Assembly (NCBI RefSeq): GCF_900109655.1 | Contig: NZ_FOAT01000013.1 | Coordinates: 1 to 64,000, forward strand | Direction: 5' to 3' | DNA from: Hominimerdicola alba | GTDB taxonomy: Bacteria > Bacillota > Clostridia > Oscillospirales > Ruminococcaceae | DNA: 64,000 bases | Shown: positions 53,137-60,900 of the stretch, one piece after another | How the letters are laid out: the number at the start of each line of letters is the position of its first letter | How positions within the stretch are numbered: position 1 is the stretch's first letter | The notes under the pieces: generated by a model | What the model saw: only the letters and a program-made list of their open reading frames with translations | What the model was told of the DNA's origin: nothing | Databases searched by the model: none | Made by a program: the position numbers and the translations under genes

Positions 53137-53177
53137 GAACTATCGGGAAATCCTTTCAGGCTATTTCCCGATAGTTC
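53137..53177 (+). terminator. Terminator of the small-protein/ABC operon
   Basis: Perfect 15-base stem GAACTATCGGGAAAT / ATTTCCCGATAGTTC with an 11-base loop. The T run after it is poor. Confidence 0.75.
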
Positions 53178-53190
53178 GCTTTATATATCA

Positions 53191-53221
53191 AAAAAACACC
53201 GCGGAAATTTCCCGCGGTGTT
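53191..53221 (-). terminator. Terminator of the acyl-CoA synthetase gene
   Basis: Stem AACACCGCG / CGCGGTGTT with a 9-base loop and six Ts on the minus strand. Confidence 0.8.
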
Positions 53222-53229
53222 AGTCGTTA

Positions 53230-54861
53230 TTATGAATTGTTCTGCTTAGCAACTACGGATTCGCCGCAATAGATCTTGCGGAGAACAGGCTTTTCGATTT
53301 TGCCTGTGGGGTTTCTGGGCACGTCCGCGAAGATGACCTTGTGGGGTCTCTTGTAGCGAGGGAGTTTGTGGCAGAAGTCATTTATATCCTCTTCGGAACA
53401 TTCCATGCCCTCTTTTATGGATATTATAGCCGCTGCTATCTCACCCAGTCTCTTGTCAGGCAGACCGATAACTGCAACGTCCTTTACAGCAGGGTGCGCA
53501 CGCAGGAAATCCTCTATCTGTACGGGGTAGAGATTCTCACCTCCGCTGATGATAACGTCTTTCTTTCTGTCAACGAGGAATATGAATCCGTCCTCGTCTT
53601 CCTGTGCCATATCGCCTGTGAACAGCCAGCCGTCCTTGATGGTCTCCTCGGTAGCCTTGGGGTCGCGGTAATAGCAGGTCATCACGCCGGGACCCTTTAC
53701 GCAAAGCTCACCGACCTCGCCGCGGGGAACAGTCTCGCCGTGCTCGTCAACTATCTTGACCTCCCAGCCGAAGCCAGCCTTGCCGATAGCGCCAACCTTG
53801 TGGATATTCTCCACACCGAGATGTACGCAGCCGGGGCCTATGCTCTCGCTGAGACCGTAGTTTGTATCGTACTGATGATTGGGGAACAGCTTCTTCCATC
53901 TTGAGATAAGAGAGGGCGGAACAGGCTGTGCGCCTATATGCATAAGTCTCCATTGGGAGAGCTGATACTGGCTTATGTCGATATCTCCTCTGTCAACTGC
54001 ATCGAGGATATCCTGAGCCCATGGCACCAGCAGCCATACGATGGTGCAGAGCTCGCTTGAAACTGCTTCAAGCACGAACTTAGGCTTGACACCTTTGAGT
54101 ATAACAGCCTTGCCGCCCGAGATAAGGCTGCCGAACCAGTGCATTTTAGCGCCTGTGTGGTAAAGGGGCGGTATGCAGAGGAATACATCGTCCGCAGTCT
54201 GACCGTGGTGTGCCTGTTCAACTCTTGCGGAATGTACAAGGCTCATGTGCTTGTGAAGTATAGCCTTGGGGAAGCCTGTAGTGCCAGAAGAGAAGTATAT
54301 AGCTGCATAATCGTCATCAGTCAGTCTGATATCAGGTGAAACGCTGGAGCAGTTTGCAGCAAGTCTGTCATAGTGTTCAGCGAAAGTAGGACATCCCTCA
54401 CCAACGTAGAACAGCAGACGGTTCTTGCTGATATCGTCAACTATCTCTTCAACTCTGCCGATGAACTCGGGACCGAAGACGAGTATATCTACCTCAGCCA
54501 GTTCAACGCAGTACTTTATCTCATCTGCGGTATATCTGAAATTAAGGGGCACAGCAAGAGCTCCTGTTTTCAGTATACCGAAGTATATAGGCAGCCATTC
54601 AAGGCAGTTCATTAGTAATATACCGACCTTGTCGCCCTTTTTAACGCCGCGGGAAATGAGCAGGTTAGCGAAGCGGTTGGCTTTCTCATTGAATACCGAC
54701 CATGTTATCTCGCGTCTGTAAGGTACATCAGCGGTAGGCTCGATGAGTTCATATTCCTTCCATGTTACGCGCTTCTCGCGTATCTCGGGGTTGAGCTCAA
54801 CAAGGGCTGTTTTATCGGGGAGTTCAGCTGCATTTCTTTCCAAAAATTCTGTAATTGGCAT
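53230..54861 (-). CDS. AMP-forming acyl-CoA synthetase/ligase
   Basis: 543 residues from ATG 54861 (AAAGGAT upstream); a longer in-frame opening to 54936 overlaps the promoter. Adenylate-forming motifs: YFSSGTTGFPKAIL (P-loop), NYGLSES, GWLFTGD, DRKKDVIISGGENLYPVQIE (hinge) and the catalytic lysine in PRNPTGKIEK. It activates a carboxylic acid with ATP and CoA. The substrate (fatty, aryl or other acid) cannot be read. An insert-like EYELIEPTADVPYRREI precedes the conserved core. Single-gene unit. Confidence 0.93.
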   Translation of the reverse strand: MPITEFLERNAAELPDKTALVELNPEIREKRVTWKEYELIEPTADVPYRREITWSVFNEKANRFANLLISRGVKKGDKVGILLMNCLEWLPIYFGILKTGALAVPLNFRYTADEIKYCVELAEVDILVFGPEFIGRVEEIVDDISKNRLLFYVGEGCPTFAEHYDRLAANCSSVSPDIRLTDDDYAAIYFSSGTTGFPKAILHKHMSLVHSARVEQAHHGQTADDVFLCIPPLYHTGAKMHWFGSLISGGKAVILKGVKPKFVLEAVSSELCTIVWLLVPWAQDILDAVDRGDIDISQYQLSQWRLMHIGAQPVPPSLISRWKKLFPNHQYDTNYGLSESIGPGCVHLGVENIHKVGAIGKAGFGWEVKIVDEHGETVPRGEVGELCVKGPGVMTCYYRDPKATEETIKDGWLFTGDMAQEDEDGFIFLVDRKKDVIISGGENLYPVQIEDFLRAHPAVKDVAVIGLPDKRLGEIAAAIISIKEGMECSEEDINDFCHKLPRYKRPHKVIFADVPRNPTGKIEKPVLRKIYCGESVVAKQNNS

Positions 54862-54944
54862 TATAAAATTATCCTTTCCGAACGAATTTTGTGCTTTGAT
54901 ATATGAAAGTATAAAAGCTGTAAAGCACAAAAGCAATTAAGTTA

Positions 54945-54973
54945 ATTTTACCACATTCATAGGAAAAAGTAAA
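54945..54973 (-). promoter_or_regulatory. Promoter of the acyl-CoA synthetase gene
   Basis: TTTACT, 17 bases, TAAAAT on the minus strand, 84 bases upstream of the start. The remaining gap to 55112 shows no gene. Confidence 0.5.
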
Positions 54974-55112
54974 GTCTTTAAAGGGCGTTTTTTGTACAAA
55001 AATGGTGCAGAGCCTTGTTGCAGTTTGCACAAGCCAAAAGCAGATAGGGGATGAATCGTACAGGATAGAGCTTTTTATGCGCTGCTTTGCTGGCATAATA
55101 TTACTTTACACC

Positions 55113-55145
55113 CAAAAACGCCGTTCCCATACAGAGAACGGCGTT
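55113..55145 (-). terminator. Terminator of the pilus operon
   Basis: Stem AACGCCGTTC / GAACGGCGTT with a 9-base loop and a T run on the minus strand, 18 bases after the sortase stop codon. Confidence 0.85.
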
Positions 55146-55163
55146 CCATATTAACCTTCATTT

Positions 55164-55985
55164 TCACGAGGTCACTCGCTCGCAGTATACCAGATACCGC
55201 TGGCTGTTTATGCCGTAAGGGTGACAGGTGTACAGCGTCAAAGTGTCTTTTCCGGGCTGTATCAGTATAGAGTCTACAGCGTCAGGTTCAACTATCTTAG
55301 TGCTGGCCACGCGGTACTCCATTGTGTACCAGTAATTCTGCAGCTTGATGATATCACCGCTCTCCAGTTTTTCAACGTGCCTGAGGAAGTCCGAACCGCC
55401 AAGCCCGCGATGAACTGCAATTACACAGTTCGTATTTACATCGCCTATGGGGTACGATGTATAGGTCAGATGTCCGCAGCCCGCTGTAAGATTTGCATCA
55501 TTTGCTCCCAGGAACAACGGTAGCTTTAGGTTCAGCTTTTCTATCTCCAATAAGCCTATGCTTTCCGTTTTGATACCGTAATCAATAAGATCAAACTCGG
55601 GATACTTGTATGCCGTAGGAGAATTCAGCTGGCTCTGTCCGGAAGCGTACAGCTCTTTGTTGCGCCTGCGCATATACTGGTACAGTTCGTTGAGGTACGG
55701 CTGATTTTCCTCAGCCTCTTTATCGTATCGTACCTTTTCATAAGGTGCAGGATCACCGTTTTCGTCACGGGGCACATCGTCACCAAAATCAACATCGCCG
55801 TTTTCTTCGGCTTCTTTGATTATCCTTGTCAGATCGTCCTTGTATTCCTGTATGTTCTCTTCTACCTGTTTGCTTATGATGATCTTGCTGATAACGGGAT
55901 ACAGAAATAATCCCAGACCTATAAGGAACAGCAGTATCAGTGCTATCAAAGCCGGACGTTTATTCTTCTTTTTCTTTTTACTCAA
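55164..55985 (-). CDS. srtC: Class C (pilus-type) sortase
   Basis: About 273 residues from TTG 55985, which has AAGGAGG 8 bases upstream; longer in-frame openings lack a site. A lysine-rich start and one membrane helix (ALIALILLFLIGLGLFLYPV) are followed by a charged helical stretch and the sortase barrel. Catalytic residues: H in VIAVHRGLGG, C in LTLYTCHPYG, R in INSQRYLVY. TCHPYGIN matches class C, which polymerises pilins by joining the LPxTG threonine to a pilin lysine. The C-terminal membrane helix of many class C sortases is absent. It is last in the tip-backbone-sortase operon. Confidence 0.92.
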   Translation of the reverse strand: MSKKKKKNKRPALIALILLFLIGLGLFLYPVISKIIISKQVEENIQEYKDDLTRIIKEAEENGDVDFGDDVPRDENGDPAPYEKVRYDKEAEENQPYLNELYQYMRRRNKELYASGQSQLNSPTAYKYPEFDLIDYGIKTESIGLLEIEKLNLKLPLFLGANDANLTAGCGHLTYTSYPIGDVNTNCVIAVHRGLGGSDFLRHVEKLESGDIIKLQNYWYTMEYRVASTKIVEPDAVDSILIQPGKDTLTLYTCHPYGINSQRYLVYCERVTS

Positions 55986-56108
55986 CAGCTTGTCCTCCTT
56001 ACAAAGGCAGTGCCGCCCGCAAAGCAAGCGGCACTGTTTATCAGCTCATATCATATGTGATCATCGGAGGGTCTTAACAAGTTTCCGAAACATCATTCGC
56101 ACATAAGA

Positions 56109-57938
56109 TCAAGCATTTTCCTTGTCTTCCTCGTCCTTGTCTCTCTTCTTGAAGAGTATGAAGATGAAGAACATTGCTCCGCCCATTATGCCGATACCTG
56201 CTATTGTGAATACGATAGCTGCTGTTGTACCTGTGAAAGGCAGATCGAAAGCCTTGATAGTCTGATCATTAACAAATACTATCTTATTATCTGAGATCAA
56301 CTTTTCTTCGTTTGCTTCTGTACCATAGTAAACCTTACCGTTCTTGGCAATGAATATGGTCTTGGTGTTAACAGCTTCGTCATCTTCAACATAATAGCCT
56401 GACTGTGTTGAGATCTGCTTGATGGTGTAGACACCGGGTGCAAGGTTTGCAAGTGTTACGAGCTTTGTTTCTGCATCGTCGGAATACTCACTGCAGCGTG
56501 AAACTTCGAATGTACCTGTAAGTTCCTTTGAAGTATCATTTTTATCTACGTTCGAGATAGTGATGGTTGCAGGTGTGAATTCGTCATATGTACCATCAGG
56601 AGGATAATCAGGAGCACTGGGATCGGGATAGCTTGTTATGCCGGGATAGTTATCAACCTTATCAGGATCCGGGATATCATCGGGTATTTCATCATCAGGA
56701 TCCGATGCAGGGGGATTATAAGCATACTCATAAGCTATCGATGAACTGTTCTTTACTTTACCCGCTGTATAACCGTCAACGATAGTTGATGTAACGGTTA
56801 TTTCGAGAGAAGTATAATCACCAAGTTCTCCTATGCCATCCTTTGTCAGTGTAACGGTTAATATACCATCGCCTGTGCTTACAGTGTAATCTTCTGTCAA
56901 AGCGAGTGTTTTCGAATTCGTACCGTCTGTTGCAACAACACTTGCTATTGCTACATCCTTCTGATTTTCATAGGTATCTGTTACAGCGTAGCTGATAAGG
57001 TTTTGAGCCTTATCCGGGATATCAGCAGTGATCTTCCACATATAATTCTTGCCTGTATTAAGATTACTGTCTGTCATTACTTCCTTAGCAACTTCCAGTT
57101 CCTTGTCATTTGGGAATGTATTGACCTGAATAGCATTGGATGTTCCGTCAAGTACAAACTTGATGGGTGTCTTATCAAGCAGGTATCCTTCGGGAGCTTC
57201 TGTTTCAACTGCGTAGTATGTACCCAGCGGCAGACCGTCTACCAAAAGAACGCCATTTTTTGTTGTGAAATTCTGTTTTTTCACCCAGTTGCCCAGATTA
57301 TCTTTATAGTAGATATCAAATACTGCTTCTCCAACTGTTGTCCAATTAGTCGCACCGTCACTCAGTGTCTTAGTCAGCTTGATCGAGTGCTTATCGTTAG
57401 AATTGGGATTTTCCGGGTCGCTCAGAGATGTGGGATCTGTATTATCGCCATTATCATTATTGTCTGTCAGCTTGGGGTAAATATCAACAGTATTTAATGT
57501 TTTACCGCCAACTACCGCAGGCAGATGAAGATAGAAAGCCTCTGCATCTTTGAAATTTACATCTGTATCATTGTTATATGGCGTTATCTTATAAAATGCG
57601 TTAGGAATATCAACGACATTTGTAACATTCGAGTATGTGTGTCCGCCTTGTACTTCTTTACCGTAAAAATCCACTTCAACGATATCGAATGTAATACCCG
57701 CAGTTTCTTCACCATAAGCATCTGCCACCCAGTTACCATCAACGTTAGCTTTACCTGTGGGTGTATAGTCTGATGCTTTCGCTGCATTATAATTTTCTTC
57801 ACTTAATACATACGGGTGTATCGTCAAATTGGTTGTACCTGTTGTAGCCGGTGTTGCAAATACATTGTAAGGTGCCATCTGACCGATCATGAGTGCTGAA
57901 GCGGCTATAGCCGTTGTGCGTTTAAACATTTTTTTCAT
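56109..57938 (-). CDS. SpaA-type major pilin with LPFTG sorting signal
   Basis: 609 residues. Signal peptide; pilin motif YPK with likely linking lysine K156 (NTVDIYPKLTDN); CnaB/SpaA domain with E-box YYAVETEAPEGYLL (E245); a DUF11-like middle domain; a Pro/Asp-rich linker (about 415-445, with SDPDDEIPDDIPDPDKVDNY); and a second CnaB domain ending with PGVYTIKQISTQSGYYVEDD. The sorting signal LPFTG (566-570) is followed by a membrane helix and KKRDKDEEDK. Its ribosome site AGGAGG lies inside the last codons of the upstream gene (57947-57952), three bases before that gene's stop. This is the pilus backbone, polymerised by the sortase. Confidence 0.93.
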   Translation of the reverse strand: MKKMFKRTTAIAASALMIGQMAPYNVFATPATTGTTNLTIHPYVLSEENYNAAKASDYTPTGKANVDGNWVADAYGEETAGITFDIVEVDFYGKEVQGGHTYSNVTNVVDIPNAFYKITPYNNDTDVNFKDAEAFYLHLPAVVGGKTLNTVDIYPKLTDNNDNGDNTDPTSLSDPENPNSNDKHSIKLTKTLSDGATNWTTVGEAVFDIYYKDNLGNWVKKQNFTTKNGVLLVDGLPLGTYYAVETEAPEGYLLDKTPIKFVLDGTSNAIQVNTFPNDKELEVAKEVMTDSNLNTGKNYMWKITADIPDKAQNLISYAVTDTYENQKDVAIASVVATDGTNSKTLALTEDYTVSTGDGILTVTLTKDGIGELGDYTSLEITVTSTIVDGYTAGKVKNSSSIAYEYAYNPPASDPDDEIPDDIPDPDKVDNYPGITSYPDPSAPDYPPDGTYDEFTPATITISNVDKNDTSKELTGTFEVSRCSEYSDDAETKLVTLANLAPGVYTIKQISTQSGYYVEDDEAVNTKTIFIAKNGKVYYGTEANEEKLISDNKIVFVNDQTIKAFDLPFTGTTAAIVFTIAGIGIMGGAMFFIFILFKKRDKDEEDKENA

Positions 57939-57940
57939 AG

Positions 57941-60900
57941 TTAGACCCTCCTATTATTTAGTTTTTTGATTTTTTCTTCTTCTGTTTTACTGCGCATATG
58001 TACGAACAGCAGGAAAACAGCAAGTACCATTGTTGATAATCCGAAAACAGTGTATCCTGTCATCGGTGTACTGCCGGCATAAGGCATCTCAAACGGTGTA
58101 ACATCCAGGAATATCTCGATATCGTCTATGACTATGGCATCATCGGAAGTCCCGACTGTGACCGTTGCTTCGCCTGTTCCGTATCCGTCAGGCGGTGCAG
58201 TACACTTTATCGTGTAGGTCATGCCCTTTCTGATATCGAATTCTTTATTATCCCACGATACAACGCCGCTTGTGTTCTGCTTTGTACCGATCAGTGTTCC
58301 GTCCTGAGCGTACAGCTCAAATGTTCCGCCCTTGAGGAGAGGTGCTCCTGCAATGGCTTTGCCGCTGTCGCTGTCCTTATAGTATAAGCTGTAGATATTT
58401 GCCTTTATGGTAATATCCGCGGCATTCTCTGTGTAGTAGACCGTTTCCGGCTTGTCTGCCAGAGCAACGCCTGTTACACGCAGCGGTTCAGCAGTATAGT
58501 TCTGTAAAGTGGGTGAGATGATCTCATAGCTCTTGCCGTAGTCAGTCTGATGGACATACTGAGCATGGGCTTCTGTGCCGCGGATCGTGGTATCAATCAC
58601 GTTCCAGGCATACAGATACTTTACGGTTATCGTTATCTTTGAAGATTCCCATACAGCATAGAGATCGATAGGTTTTTCCTTGCTGCCGGTAACTATCGTA
58701 TCGTCCTCGATGATATCGCCTGCAGCTGTTTTCCAGCCTGTATGACGATATTCATGTGTGGGATCCACAGTTGTGGGAAGAGGTATGAAGTCGTCCTTTT
58801 CAGGAACGTAGCTGTACTCTCTGCCGATGACAGCTGTTCTTGTTGCAATGGGATCAGTATCTCCAATGTTTTTGTACAGATTTATTGTCACAGTCTGAGG
58901 TATCTCACGGTAGTATACGTTGTATGTTCCCGCGCCTGTGATCTCTTCAACTTCTGTTTGAGTTCCATCGCTTGCGAACTTTGTGATCTTTACCTTATCA
59001 TATCCGCTTATAGCAGTTGCTATCTCACCGCTGATCAGGCTGTAGTTATAGCCTGAAACGTGTGTTATCGCGGATTTTGAAGAAGCTTTGTTCAGAGGTG
59101 CTCCTCTTACATCGCATTCAACAAAGTTCACTATAAGCTCAGTGTCCTCGTCAACTTTGGTGTAGTATACATCGACCGTCTTCGACGGATGCGCGTAATT
59201 ATTGACATCATAAACAGTTTCGTTAAGACCGGCTATGAACGCATCGTCCACTTTACCTGATACATAAGGCATATTCGTTACATATCCCTTGATCTCGGGC
59301 GAAGCTATGTAGAACTCAGCGCCCTTGGTAAGTGCGATATCGTAAGTATCGTTTTCATACTTCGTCCTGTCGAGAGGAGAGGTATATGTGTGATGCAGTA
59401 CAGCATCAGCATCTGGAGTATCTGCACTTTCCTTGGTGTAGTATTTTACTGTTATAGCGTAGGTTATCGGCTTGTAAGTACCAATTATTATCACATCTTC
59501 CTGACCCATGATATGATCGCCGTTGTTATCGGCTTCTATGGACCAGTCCCAGAAGTAGCCGTCGTATCCGTTTGGATACTCATCGGGACGTGAGGGATAA
59601 GTGATACCGCTGATAACGTCGCCGTTAGCGAATGTCTTGCTGTCAACAGCTTCTTCAAGGCTTATCATCTTGCTGATTGGGTCGTACATCTCATAGTAGT
59701 ACTTGACGCTGTGTTTAGCGTAAACGCCCGAAGCTGTTACTGTGACTTTACCGTTTATGCTTTTCCTCGGGATATAGACTGTGATCTTATCGCCTATCTT
59801 CTCCACCACTGCATTTTCTATCACAGTGGGTGAAGCATTGGGTACTGTTATATCCGTGTTGGTTATAGCAACATCTTCTGCTGCGGGAAGATCATAGCCG
59901 TCATCAGCGTAGATATCGAAAACCAGTTCGGTATCATCGACTGTCGTGGGGAACTTATCCGCCGCATTTGATGTAAGGTTCGTAAGCTTGGTTTCTATGG
60001 GATAGCTTACATATACAGGTACTTTGAAGTTCCTTTCCGCAGTGTCCACTTCATCGATGACCGTAGCCTTGCTTGCTGCAGAATCAGCTTTCAGTGATGC
60101 TGTCAGGATATAGTCCGTATCAGCTTTTATCTTGTCCCCGAGTTCGGGTTCGTAAGAAAGGACTCCATAATCTGCATGATCTTTCTGCCAGTCTTCGGGA
60201 TCAAGTGCGTTATAAACCGCCGCATTGCCGCTGAAAACATCAGCTGTTATCGTAGAACCGTAGTCCACGAATATCGGGTCGGAGCTTATGGTATCCTCCA
60301 GAGTTTCATCCGCCAGCTTTACATTTGCAAAGTCGGTGTAGTCAAGTGGGGGGATATCCAAGACATCATCATTATCACTAGCTGTGTTATCATGATGTGC
60401 CAGTGTTGCACTTGTCAGCAGAGGTACATCGTTACCGCCTAAGAAACCGTCTTTGGGTTTGAGTTTGACAGTGTAACCGCTTTCACTTATACTCGTAGAG
60501 TACGTATAAGATCGCATTGTTGTCTCATAAGTCAAGTCGCTTACACTTTCCGGAGTGAAACTTACGTTTTCTGATACAACTTCATTGATCTCACCAGAAC
60601 TTACAGTACCTGCATCATTAAAAGTTACTACATTGTCAGATGCTACAGTACCAGTTCCGGCATCATATATATCGAAGTATCCAGAATAACTTTCGGTGAG
60701 TGTAAAGTCTCCGCCGTTAGTCTGCAAAGCATCTCTTGCACTAGTCTTTAAACTGTTTTCATAGTATGCAACTTCATCAGCACTTAGAGTTGTTTCAGTT
60801 TCATCACCGAATACATAGCCACCCTTTATACCAAGCTTTGTTAATCTTAAAGATCCTTTAAGTTTTGACTGCAAATTTCTTGATATCAGATCTTTGGATC

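Noticed and set aside
55986-56027. Longer sortase start giving an MLCGRHCLC N-terminus
   Set aside because: It would begin upstream of the AAGGAGG site. The TTG at 55985 has ideal spacing and starts the usual lysine-rich tail.
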